Positions 11,101-20,353 of a stretch of 64,000 nt of DNA are shown here, in pieces. The notes below the pieces were generated by a model. The model was not told the origin of the DNA. It was given only the letters and a program-made list of their open reading frames with translations, and did not search any database. A program made the translations under genes and the position numbers. How positions within the stretch are numbered: the stretch's first letter is position 1; every line of letters begins with the position of its first letter. Source of the DNA: Trichomonas tenax (Eukaryota > Parabasalia > Trichomonadida > Trichomonadidae); NCBI GenBank assembly GCA_023091735.1, contig JALKBU010000100.1, positions 22,035 to 86,034 of the forward strand, in the 5' to 3' direction.

Positions 11101-12320
11101 CCGACAGTGTACAACTTATTTGCTGTTTCTATTTGATAATTGATTGTTTTGTTAACTCCGTTGGATTCTACTCTGTGACCAATTTCTTCTTCTTTTTCAT
11201 CATCATAGCGATAAAACACATTAAAGAATGTGTCATCCATCAATGTTGCTTCTATCTTTATTACTTCATTCAAAGAATACTAAGGATCTAATGGCATTAC
11301 ATCATAAACTATTTGCCTGATAGTAATTGTTGTCTGAGCAGTAGAAGTTGCAGTTGTTTCCCCATTTGAAACAAAGACTGATATTTGTTGGGAGCCAGTT
11401 TTATAATGCGATGGGAAAACTGGGAAATATTCAGCGTAACATGTTTCACTAACATGAATTGTAGTGAAATAAGAAGAATCTATTTGAGTTTCTCCTAAAT
11501 TAATGCTTACAGTTAATGTATCGTTCTCATTGAAATCGTAGACACTGATTTTGAATGTGATGTTGTTTCCAGCGATTACAACCCCAGGTACATCATTTAA
11601 TGATATACCAAGGCAAGTTACCATTTTATACGATATAGTTTTTTCTGCAAAAAATCCATGAGAATCTGTGGCACGCCATTTCATTGTGTGTGGTCCACCT
11701 CCCCTTTTTAGATAAATATTTAGCCTATATAATTGACTTTGGCTAATTTCGAATTCAGAATAGTTTACATTATCGTACTGATATTGAACTAGAATTGTAT
11801 CACCAGGATCATCATCTTTTATTGATATCTCTAAATATGGGGTCTCGTGTAGTCTAATATTATATTCATGATACATATAAGCACTCAACTTTGTTTGATT
11901 GAAAGGCGATAGTTCAAAGGTGAAATTTTCTAATGACTTTCCATCGAATTCATCAATGAGAGTAAACGTAATATTATGGTATCCAGATGTTAATTGTGGA
12001 GGAAGTCCAATAGACTTTGAGACATTTATTTGCTCTTCATTGCATGTGATTCTTTGATCCAACTTTATGGGAGTTTGTTGATCGAATTGATAATATAAAT
12101 AACAAGAAGTATCATCATAAAGCTCGAATTCAACATTCATTGTTCCTTACTGAGGGAAAAAAGTTTCTATTTGCTGAACATTTATCAACGACGGAATATT
12201 ATTTGTATTGATCTTCCAATCTGAAGTTCTTGACCGACAGTTTGCGCTATGATAATACAGTCTAAACATAGATAATTTGGCAGTGTTTGTGAGAGCGACG
12301 ACACAAAACTCCTCATTTTA
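5152..12320 (-). pseudogene. Giant surface protein with tandem Ig/cadherin-like modules, disrupted (copy A)
   Basis: Reading 3'-ward from 12320 the conceptual protein is about 2,380 residues. Three alternating beta-sandwich modules of about 90 residues repeat: type A (YYxNxxIxFxxxVxDDT...YYKxD), type B (P...YxFYESAxFxIxVxDxDxGD) and type C (NPxVxI...YxxGxxIxIxGxVxDxDPG). The C-terminus has one transmembrane helix (LLWPLLGAGIFVFALIFIAV) and an acidic cytoplasmic tail with NPLF and HDDPFREDF. The N-terminus (signal peptide) is missing: the frame opens inside a module. Lesions are stops at 12147 (TAA), 11280 (TAG), 10470 (TGA), 8575, 7729, 7228, 7192, 7105 (all TAG) and 6190 (TGA), plus one frameshift with an internal module deletion near 9335. 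Outside these the frame is continuous. Presumably an adhesin-type surface receptor family; pseudogene unless reads show otherwise. Confidence 0.75.
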
Positions 12321-12894
12321 TGGTTGGCGGAGATCAAGATGAGGTCGTCACCGATAACACCATGCTCTGACCTTCCGGCTGTAGTCTTTTGTTAAAGGTG
12401 ATGCTAAGGTGTACGGATGAGCATAAGAAATGTCTAAAATTCGTCGAAATGTTATGATATGAAATTACAAAAAACGAAGTAAATGCGAAATAATTATAAT
12501 AATTAGATAGAAAATGAAAAGGTAGGTTCATGTTACGTTTAAGTTAAGAAGTAAAAGTTGCTACATCAAGAGATAAAGTCGATTTAAGTTGAAAAATTTA
12601 AAATTACTTTTTCTCGAAAATTCCTCGATTAATGCATGTTATTTTCTTTACCATTGTTATCTATATCCAATTATGAGTAATTTCGCAAGTTTAGTCGGAT
12701 AATTTAGTTATATATAGACTAGTATATCGTCCTGTTTGATTAAAGGTTATAACACTTTTTAAAGACGTGTCAAAACATTTTCTCATTTTAACTCGTATTG
12801 ATTTGCATATATTAATATTATAATTATCCCATACAATAAAATCATTGCAAAATCAATGACTTTTATTTAATTTTCTTATTTTCAAAATCAATTA
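12321..12894. other. Spacer between copy A and the hairpin array
   Basis: AT-rich, no coding signal and no strong hairpins. It could hold a promoter for the hairpin array, but nothing specific is recognisable. Confidence 0.5.
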
Positions 12895-12982
12895 TTTTGA
12901 CAATTGACATGTTTCTTCTCCATAGCACCATCTACATATCTGCATTGGAGGAAATGGACAAGAAGCAGGTCAATTGTCAAAA
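12895..12982. repeat. Hairpin 1 of the array
   Basis: 29-nt arms 12895-12923 and 12954-12982 (TTTTGACAATTGAC with GTCAATTGTCAAAA at the base), 26 Watson-Crick pairs plus one G:T. Loop of 30 nt. Confidence 0.75.
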
Positions 12983-13106
12983 GCATTCGATCTAGAAATA
13001 TAGTTAATCGTTATACTTCATTATGTAGGGTATGCCTCAAATATTTAGGCACTGTAGATGTAATTTTCGTGTTTGCTTGTGCCTGAATTAGGTAATTTGT
13101 CCAAAA

Positions 13107-13214
13107 TTAATAAATATCATCAAAAATGATCAATTTCTAGCACAAGCTCTCCAGAACATCGAATATATGGTGAATTTGTGCCAGAAATTGATCATTTTTG
13201 ACCATATTTATTAA
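13107..13214. repeat. Hairpin 2 of the array
   Basis: 39-nt arms 13107-13145 and 13176-13214 with 36 paired positions, including TCAAAAATGATCAATTTCT uninterrupted. Loop of 30 nt (13146-13175). Confidence 0.8.
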
Positions 13215-13237
13215 CAGAAAATTATAAACAGTAAATC

Positions 13238-13312
13238 GCTTTAGCTGTCTAATAGCATGACAAACATGTGCTCACAAGCTATCTGTTTGTCATGCTATTA
13301 AACAGCTAAAGC
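13238..13312. repeat. Hairpin 3 of the array
   Basis: 29-nt arms 13238-13266 and 13284-13312, 28 paired. A single C:A mismatch splits GCTTTAGCTGT from TAATAGCATGACAAACA. Loop of 17 nt. Confidence 0.82.
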
Positions 13313-13352
13313 AAATATTTTAAATCGATGAATGAAATATTTCGATTCATAG

Positions 13353-13423
13353 CATTTTCTACGAGTCTCTGAGATTGTTAGGCCATCATATGTCTTAGCA
13401 ACCTCAGAGATCCGTAGAAAATG
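13353..13423. repeat. Hairpin 4 of the array
   Basis: 28-nt arms 13353-13380 and 13396-13423: 24 Watson-Crick pairs, two G:T pairs and two mismatches, with CATTTTCTACG at the base. Loop of 15 nt. Confidence 0.78.
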
Positions 13424-13473
13424 TTGAATTGTAAAATGAAATCGAATCAGAACGCTCTGAGCAAATTTCGATA

Positions 13474-13544
13474 GCACCAACAGTCAACAAGCCATTGGAT
13501 ACGAAGAATAGCTTCGTATCCAATGGCTTGTTGACTGTTGGTGC
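13474..13544. repeat. Hairpin 5 of the array: perfect 33-bp stem
   Basis: Arms 13474-13506 and 13512-13544 are exact reverse complements over 33 nt, closing a 5-nt loop (AATAG). The stem begins GCACCAACAGTCAACAAGCC. Perfect pairing at this length shows either recent origin or maintained pairing. Confidence 0.9.
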
Positions 13545-13604
13545 CTTGATAATGATGTAATTGCGAGAATATCGAAGAAGTTGTGAATTTTATAACGGCA
13601 AACC

Positions 13605-13669
13605 ACTAGTTCTTCACTGGCTAGAGTAATACCTTCATTGATATCCCTCTAAATCAGTGAAGAACTAGT
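13605..13669. repeat. Hairpin 6 of the array
   Basis: 15-nt perfect basal stem (ACTAGTTCTTCACTG, 13605-13619, with 13655-13669), an asymmetric internal loop, then five more pairs (TAGAG with CTCTA). Confidence 0.7.
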
Positions 13670-14392
13670 AGAAAACGCATTATCAATTTTAATAACTTTC
13701 AAAATTTTAATAACGTACAAAAATTATCAAAATTATCAATAGTAGGAGAAAAATTTTGAAATTTACTCAAAAAAATTAGTTTTGCCTATAATAACCTATA
13801 TCAAAAATGAAGTTAATGTAGCAATTTAAAAATTAAGCAAACATCAAAAAAGCTTGAAAAGTAAAAAAGAAAGAAAAATATCCATTTTTATGTAAATGTT
13901 TCAACTTCCTTTTCTTAGCTTCCGTATGAACAAATTAGGCGGTAGTTGAGGTTTGAAAATAATTCATAGCGATATATATACTTTAAATATTAGCTCAACT
14001 TCTTGGGAAATGGGAAGTGTTATCACTTTTGTTTGATTTTAAATTATAATCACACTTTAAAGTCTTCAAGTTAATATAACTTCCATTATATTCAATGGGG
14101 TTATCTGCTAGCTACCAAAGTTTTCAGCATGAGCTTGGCTTTGTTTGAGCAAGATATTTTTAGTAAATGTACAATATGACATGTAAATACATTTTTTGTC
14201 GTGTTGTATCACAAAAAATCCGTTAACAATCTTTCCAAAAATATGAATGCAAAATATTCATAATATTTTAAAAAATGATTGTTTGTATCTTTAAAATGCC
14301 TTAATTAAATTAATATTATAATAACTTGTGATAATAAAAGTAAAACGTGGGGATTTAATGTTTATATAAACATACCACAAATTGGTGATGGC
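13670..14392. other. Spacer downstream of the hairpin array
   Basis: AT-rich, with short direct repeats of TTATCAA/ATTATCAA at 13680-13740 and one GACATGTAAA motif at 14178-14187. Nothing coding seen. Confidence 0.5.
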
Positions 14393-15952
14393 TTAGCCCA
14401 TCTTGTTTCTCCTGGCAGCGAGCTTAGCAAAGAGTTCTGACTGCATATCTCCTCCGCCCATTGCGCGCGGTGGTGGGGCAGCAGCTGCACCGCCTCCTCC
14501 CATACTTGTTCCAGCATCAGCAGCAGGGCTGGCGGCACCTCCTCCACCACCTCCACTCTGCTGGAAGTAGAGCTTGGGCTCAGGAGGTGCGACTTTGTTT
14601 GCGCATTTTTTCCTCTTCTTGATCATGTCTTGGAGTGAACCGGCTGTTGGTTTGACTGGTGCACCACCGCCTCCAGAGCTCTTTCCCTTCTTGCTGGGTG
14701 GCGGGGGCGGTGGGGGAGCGAATACACCCTCAGAAGAAGGCGGTGGTGGCGGTGGAGCGGCCTTCGCAGGTGGCGGTGGGGCTGCTCTTGCTGGTGCTGG
14801 TTTAGGAGCTGGCGCAGGCTTTGGAGCAGGTGCCGACCTTGGCGATGGAGAGGTTGCTGGTGGTGGAGCAGGTGTTTGACGAGGTGGAGGTGGTGCAGCC
14901 TTCGCATTCCTCTTTGCCATCATAGCTGCAGCTGCTGCGGCTGGATTTGACGAGTTAATGTTTCCAGCAGCAGCGCCACCGCTACCACCACCTCCGCCAG
15001 CTCCAGAATCGGCCTGGAAGTACAATTTCGGCTCCGGAGGTTGAACCTTGGTGGCATTCTTCTTTCTGAACTTGATCATGTCCTGCAGAGCGTTGTCTGT
15101 TGGCTTAACTAACGCTCCACCTCCGCCACCTGAGCCTTTGGATTTCTTTCCCTTCGAAGGCGGTGGTGGTGGGGGAGCGAAAGCGCCTGCAGGAGGAGGT
15201 GGAGGGGGTGGTGGAGCACCTCCACCGCCTGATGGTGGGGGTGGGGGTGGTGGAGCGCCGCTGCTCTTTGGAGACTGCTGTTTTGACGATCCTGATGACT
15301 TTGGCGATGCTGGCTTCGACTTCATGTCGTCTTTTGCGTTTGGATTTAATTTCTTATTTGTCATCGCCTGGACTCTCTCCATGACTTTCTGCTGTACGGC
15401 CTTATTGGTAAGATCCGCCTTTGTGTAGCCTAATTCGTTAAGGATTCTGTCCATATCTGTCATTTCACCTGTGATTTGTAAGTTTCCGCTGTTGTCTGCC
15501 TGCTTGGCGCCACTTACGTACTCGACAGACTTGACGTCTGATATAATGAAAGTCTCTTCTTTCTTCTTTCCTTTCTTCTTTGATGCGCTCTTTACCTGGC
15601 TGTAGAAATCCTTCGCAGCGTTGTGGTTGAGGAACTGGATACCAATCATGCAGACATCGGATGGGAATTGGAAGAAATCTTTGCTCGCATTCTTAAACGA
15701 GTCCTTAAAGCCGTAATACAACTCGTGAGAGAACAATATCCTTCCAGACGAGAAGTCGTACAAGTTGATGTAAACAAATTGCTGGCTATCGTAGTCCAAT
15801 GTCAGAACGCCTTCGAATTTCTTCGTCCAAACCGAAGGATCGGGAAACGCGATGAATATCTGTGCCACAGTCGCAATGATGCGCTTGAACTGCGAGTTGT
15901 TGGCCTCGATTTTGTTTAGCAAATCGACAGGGACAACACTCACTTTCGGCAT
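14393..15952 (-). CDS. EVH1 (WH1)/polyproline/WH2 actin regulator, WASP/VASP-like
   Basis: A 519-residue protein. Residues about 1-125 form a WH1/EVH1-type domain (FIAFPDPSVW..., LTLDYDSQQFVYINLYD, IGIQFLNHNAAKDFY). A basic linker follows, then profilin-binding polyproline blocks (GAPPPPPPPSGGGG type). Two WH2-like actin-binding motifs occur as NALQDMIKFRKKNATKV and GSLQDMIKKRKKCANKV, each inside a duplicated unit that runs polyproline, KGKKSKGSGGGG or KKGKSSGGGG, WH2, then PPEPKLYFQ and poly-Gly. The C-terminus ends in another short helix, MQSELFAKLAARRNKMG. No acidic Arp2/3-binding tail with terminal Trp is present, so it may be Ena/VASP- or WIP-like rather than a canonical WASP. It acts presumably at the cell cortex in actin assembly. 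The start ATG at 15950-15952 is the only sensible one; codons are C/G-rich. Confidence 0.88.
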   Translation of the reverse strand: MPKVSVVPVDLLNKIEANNSQFKRIIATVAQIFIAFPDPSVWTKKFEGVLTLDYDSQQFVYINLYDFSSGRILFSHELYYGFKDSFKNASKDFFQFPSDVCMIGIQFLNHNAAKDFYSQVKSASKKKGKKKEETFIISDVKSVEYVSGAKQADNSGNLQITGEMTDMDRILNELGYTKADLTNKAVQQKVMERVQAMTNKKLNPNAKDDMKSKPASPKSSGSSKQQSPKSSGAPPPPPPPSGGGGAPPPPPPPPAGAFAPPPPPPSKGKKSKGSGGGGGALVKPTDNALQDMIKFRKKNATKVQPPEPKLYFQADSGAGGGGGSGGAAAGNINSSNPAAAAAAMMAKRNAKAAPPPPRQTPAPPPATSPSPRSAPAPKPAPAPKPAPARAAPPPPAKAAPPPPPPSSEGVFAPPPPPPPSKKGKSSGGGGAPVKPTAGSLQDMIKKRKKCANKVAPPEPKLYFQQSGGGGGGAASPAADAGTSMGGGGAAAAPPPRAMGGGDMQSELFAKLAARRNKMG

Positions 15953-18829
15953 TTTATAATTTATAAAATATAAAAAATAAAAACAATTATTTTGCTCTCA
16001 AAAAATAATCATAAGTTATTAACCCTTCCATATATCAATCATTTTTATGAAGAAATATATTTTGAGTGATCATAAATTGAATGATGTTTTCGCGCCCATA
16101 AAGTTCACAAAATATATTTTTTATGTCATATGTTTTTATTATAGGAAATATAGTTAACCATCAATTTTCATTTGAAGTTCAGTAAAAATGATGAATCGAT
16201 TGAGTAAATCGAAAATCATGATGTTTCTGGATATGGCATTGTATGGTTAAGAAGGATCACGAATAAAAACTGAAATTGTTTTTTTTTTTTTTATTTGACC
16301 GTATGTGATTTGAACGGTCAGAAGTGAATTTGACGGTATCCTCTCAATTTTGATTTACAAAATAATGGTTCCACTAGGATCGCAGCATTTCGGTAATACT
16401 ATTAATGGTACTTTTAAGCTCTAACAATTTTTTGACATTTGGCAAATTTTGAGGAGGCCATATAGTTACAATGTCTCTTTGCGTGCATTTGATATAATAT
16501 CAATTCAAAAACATAAGCATGTTAACAGTAAGTGCAATTTAAATAAAAACGTATTTTTTTCACAATATTCGCGATATATAAAATATAAGATCTCCTATGT
16601 ATGTAAATTCAAATACACATCAAATGGAGGTTATTTAGTTTTCGAAATTTTCAGGGTTTGAAAACTAATTCTTGATTAAACTACGAAAAATGAATTCTGC
16701 ATATATTGGTGATTCCATAGAACCAATAAAATCGGAGAATGTGATTTTTTTATGAGTGTCAAAAAAATGTCCAAGTTTGTGATTAAATACTTAAAATTAT
16801 TTGAGACAGTCTGTTTGGTATTATAATCTAGCTGACAATGTTTCTAACATGTTGTTTTAAGAGAAACATTATGTTCAACTCCCATATTCTGTATTTTTTC
16901 CCCTTTTTTATTCACAAAATTTTCGATGAACCTTATATATTTGGACAAATGTTTTGCTAACAAAGTCCTCCATATTTATCATTCCAGACCAAAGAGTTTG
17001 CTAACCTCAAAGAACTATACAACGTACATCATTGGCTATATAAAATGACTTCTGTATTCTTTTTCTACAAAAAATAACTGCATTTCAAATTACATATCTT
17101 TTAAAACTCAAAATTCAACCACCATACAGTTTCTGTTCATATCGCTTGTTGTTTTATAATGACACAATTGCATATCAAAATCTAATTTTGTTTTTTTTTT
17201 TGTGAACATTTAAATGAAAAAAATTCGAAAAACACATATGCCCCATACATAGATGATTTAGCTATTATCTCCATGATATTATTGAGCAATTGTGCTCTAG
17301 TAATTAGAATCTACATTAATTTATACAAAACCTTGGCAGTGTTAACGAAGCAATCTATTAACATGGAATATATTATTCGTTTACATATATGCCTTAGATA
17401 TAGTGTATTATTTTTCATTTCGAATTTTCTCATCGATTTTCGAGAAATCATGTGATTCTACTTATGATTTATTCAAGCATTTTACATTATTTTATTAAAA
17501 TGAATGAAATTTAGACTATTTTTCTTCTTTTACACTGTATCTAGCATAAAATCTTTCTTTCTATGGTCATTTTGTATATTCTAGTGCTTTAAATCTTAAG
17601 GTCATCGATCTGTTTTTATGATGTCATTAAAGACATTATATCTCTACTACAGCACAGCAGAGTATAATCATACCAGTATATATATAGTATATCTAGTTAA
17701 GCATATATGTATATATGTGCTATTAGATGCTACTGCAATTCTATAGAGTTGTATTCATATTATTTACTCCGAGTGCGCGTTATCAGTGAAAAGCTTTTCA
17801 CTTAGACCTGCAAGTGTATGTCAAATGGATCCGTATCCTTTAGGGGAATTTTCGTAAATGCAAAAGTATCAGTTGTCAATAGAGGTGGCAAAATTCTAAT
17901 CAGTTGATCTCACTCTAAATGATGTAGAACAGTTCAGTCGATCTCACTCGAAATCATCAAGAAAATGTCCATAAATCTCGGTTCGATTTTCATCTGAATA
18001 CAACATTCTCTATCATGCATATTTTTTTATAATATTCCTTATTTATTGTATATTCTATAAAAGGGGAAAAAACTCTTTTTTCTCAAAACATTTTGGCTTG
18101 ATACTTTGAATATAGATTCTATAGGCCTATAGAAACAACATATCTATGAAGTGCAAGGCAATCCAATTTTGCAATTTCGAGATATAATGCGATGAAATCT
18201 CTCAAATTTTGATAACCTTATTTCAACGGACTGTTTTCGCAGCAGTTGAACATTGAACAATGCGTGTTGGTTTGTTGCAATGAGCAATACAACTAACTGC
18301 ATTCGGGGCAAAATACATTCAGTGAATAAATTATATATTAGGGAAATTATGATTATGGACATTTTCAGAGTGGGGATTTACCATGAGTGGACAAAATTTT
18401 GGACTCCCATGATAAATCACACTCTGTATACTACAATATAATAAAAATTTCGCAAAAAATTGAACTTTGAAAGGTTTTGAAATAAATACTGTAAACATGA
18501 TTTAATTCATGTTTTGCTAATTTTTTCGAAAAATGTGTGTACGTTAAAAGTTCTCAAAAAATTGAGACACCTTGGACAGACTATAAAGATTTTGGACTAT
18601 AGAAAACGCAAAGCCGGAAATCTTGCAATTTATTCCATAAAATAGTATCTATATCTTGTATGCAATACAAATATATGCCCAAAATCAAATCTTAAAACAC
18701 GTTATTGTAAACTTTGGCTCAAAAAAATTGAAAAACTTTGTTCGAATTCAGAAAAATCGCAAAAATATCAATAAAATAGATATCCTAAAACTAAAATTCA
18801 TTAAAAAATAAGGTTTCGTGTATAAAATA
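15953..18829. other. Long AT-rich spacer (2.9 kb)
   Basis: Only short, compositionally random ORFs. Contents seen: a T13 tract near 16279, a 9-bp hairpin at 16841-16874 (AATGTTTCT/AGAAACATT), a short direct repeat CAG(T/C)(T/C)GATCTCACTC at about 17902 and 17934, and a longer hairpin at 18366-18426 (separate entry). No gene supported. Confidence 0.55.
18366..18426. repeat. Lone imperfect hairpin, about 27-nt arms
   Basis: CAGAGTGGGGATTTACCATG pairs with CATGATAAATCACACTCTG around a short AT-rich loop, with one bulge and a few mismatches. Size resembles the members of the 13-kb array. Confidence 0.6.
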
Positions 18830-19960
18830 ATGTCTTTTCTTCGTCTCTCTGCTAAGCGTTCTCTTTTCAAGGGTGTTTCAATACAAAAGGCGCTGACGAA
18901 TCGACACGAACTGCTTAAACTTCTCCCACCGAATAAAATGGAAATATTTCATCCTATACAAATATTAGGACGAGGAGAATTTGGCATTGCTTTTGAAGCA
19001 CAGCTAAACGATGGCACCTTTGTTGCGATAAAGAGGGTCTTAGATGATCCAAAAATCAAATCCAGAGAACTTCCGATTCTAAAAAGATTAAAATCGCGTT
19101 ACATTATATCACTAAAGGGCCATTTTTACACTCCAGGTCCTAAACCACATACAAGATACTTAAATTTAGTTACAGATTTCTTTCCAGAGAACTTAGAACA
19201 ATATTGTTTGCCTTATTTTCAACGAGGAATACCAATTCCAATCTTCTACGCTAAATTATTTGCATTTCAGATGTTCGCTGGTCTCGATGTACTCCACAAA
19301 TTCCAAATAGTTCATCGAGATATTTGTCCAAAAAACTTATTCGTTGATGCAAAGTACGGAAAACTCGTTGTAGGAGACTTCGGTAACGCCAAGCAGATAT
19401 TAACGACAACAGAAAGAAACACAACATATCTCATTGAACGAAAATATCGACCACCGGAATTAATCTATGGACAAGAGAAATATGGACCAGAGATTGACGT
19501 TTGGGCTGGTGGAGCAGTTTTGGCGGAACTTCTTCTAGGTAAACCACTGTTTAATGGAAGCTCTACTATATCTTTGCTGCATGATATGGTTCGAATTTTG
19601 GGACCTCCTCCTCAAGAGGTTATTGACTCATACAACGGTAATTTAAAGGTCAGTCTTGCACGCCGTGCTAATTCTACGCTTGAAAAAGAACTTAAAAATG
19701 TGGAGCCAAATGGAATTTTGTTGTTGAAACAAATATTCAATTGGGATCCATCTAAAAGACTGAAAGCCAACGAAATATTAGATAGTCGATTCTTTGATGA
19801 GCTTTTTAATGGAAATGCATTATTGCCAAATGGAGAAAGAGTTCCGGTGCTCATTCGTGGCGGTGTCATGCACTTCGAAAAGCTTTTGGTTGACGGCGAT
19901 GATGAAGAAAATGAAGATAAAGATGAAGTAATTGGATATGTCAACCAATTCAAAGATTAG
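18830..19960 (+). CDS. CMGC (GSK3-like) protein kinase, catalytic loop Lys replaced by Cys
   Basis: A 376-residue kinase. The Gly loop GRGEFG (47-52), VAIK Lys68, alpha-C Glu80 (RELPIL), HRD (162-164), Asn169, DFG (183-185) and the CMGC activation-loop signature YLIERKYRPPEL (200-211) are all present. The family resemblance is to GSK3 (SRYYRAPEL). The catalytic loop reads HRDICPKN instead of HRDIKPxN, so the lysine that contacts the gamma-phosphate is Cys; activity may be reduced or regulated by oxidation. The tail is acidic (DGDDEENEDKDE). The start is the first ATG (18830). No GTCACTTTT box is present just upstream. Confidence 0.9.
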   Translation: MSFLRLSAKRSLFKGVSIQKALTNRHELLKLLPPNKMEIFHPIQILGRGEFGIAFEAQLNDGTFVAIKRVLDDPKIKSRELPILKRLKSRYIISLKGHFYTPGPKPHTRYLNLVTDFFPENLEQYCLPYFQRGIPIPIFYAKLFAFQMFAGLDVLHKFQIVHRDICPKNLFVDAKYGKLVVGDFGNAKQILTTTERNTTYLIERKYRPPELIYGQEKYGPEIDVWAGGAVLAELLLGKPLFNGSSTISLLHDMVRILGPPPQEVIDSYNGNLKVSLARRANSTLEKELKNVEPNGILLLKQIFNWDPSKRLKANEILDSRFFDELFNGNALLPNGERVPVLIRGGVMHFEKLLVDGDDEENEDKDEVIGYVNQFKD

Positions 19961-20353
19961 ATCTTAACTATATTATTGTTTGTATATAAAATTGTTTTCT
20001 ATTTTTAAACTTATCTATTTCTAATCAATTGCATTTCTTTTTCATGAATATTAATTTAAATATCTTCTAAAATTTGATATTTTGCATAAATAATAAGAAA
20101 TTTGCTTTTAACTCATCATTGTGATGCTATGTTGAAATTTTTGATTTTCCTAAAATTCATTTATTAAAAAATTATGTTAGAAAATGACTTATTTTGTGAA
20201 AAAATATGTTTATAAATGAGCAAAATAAGAACAAAAACTATAAATCAAGAGTACTTTAGTCGGGGGATAATTCTTCAATTAAAATCAATTTTTGACTCTA
20301 AAAATGACTTTTGTAAACATTTCAATTTTAATGTACAACTAAAAAGTGCTAAA
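19961..20353. other. Short AT-rich spacer, possibly with an N-terminal extension
   Basis: An in-frame ATG at 20216 would extend the chromodomain protein by 46 residues. That extension is compositionally random, so I treat it as untranslated. Confidence 0.45.

Larger units (their letters stand above)
12895..13669. ncRNA. Array of six unrelated long hairpins (candidate polycistronic hairpin RNA locus)
   Basis: Six inverted repeats with stems of 15-39 nt and loops of 5-35 nt lie one after another with no coding ORF across them. Starts are 12895, 13107, 13238, 13353, 13474 and 13605, so the last five are spaced 115-131 bp. Stem sequences are unrelated to one another, so this is not one MITE amplified in tandem. 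Mismatches are few and include G:U wobbles, as in structured precursors such as miRNA clusters. A weaker seventh candidate (AATATTTAGGCAC with GTGCCTGAATTAG, about 13042-13090) would fill the larger first gap. Transcription and strand are unknown; the RNA interpretation is inference, the structure is directly visible. Confidence 0.5.

Noticed and set aside
12895..13669. CRISPR-like array
   Set aside because: The units do not share a repeat sequence and the organism is a eukaryote; only the hairpin geometry recurs.
14574..15428. Long plus-strand ORFs encoding Gly/Pro-rich proteins
   Set aside because: They are antisense shadows of the polyproline/polyglycine WASP-like gene.
16449..16661. 70-codon ORF in the long spacer
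   Set aside because: Composition equals the AT-rich background; no promoter and no motif.
20216..20353. 46-residue N-terminal extension of the chromodomain protein
   Set aside because: Random composition, AT-rich, and the chromodomain begins soon after the inner ATG, which also has an initiator-like sequence before it.
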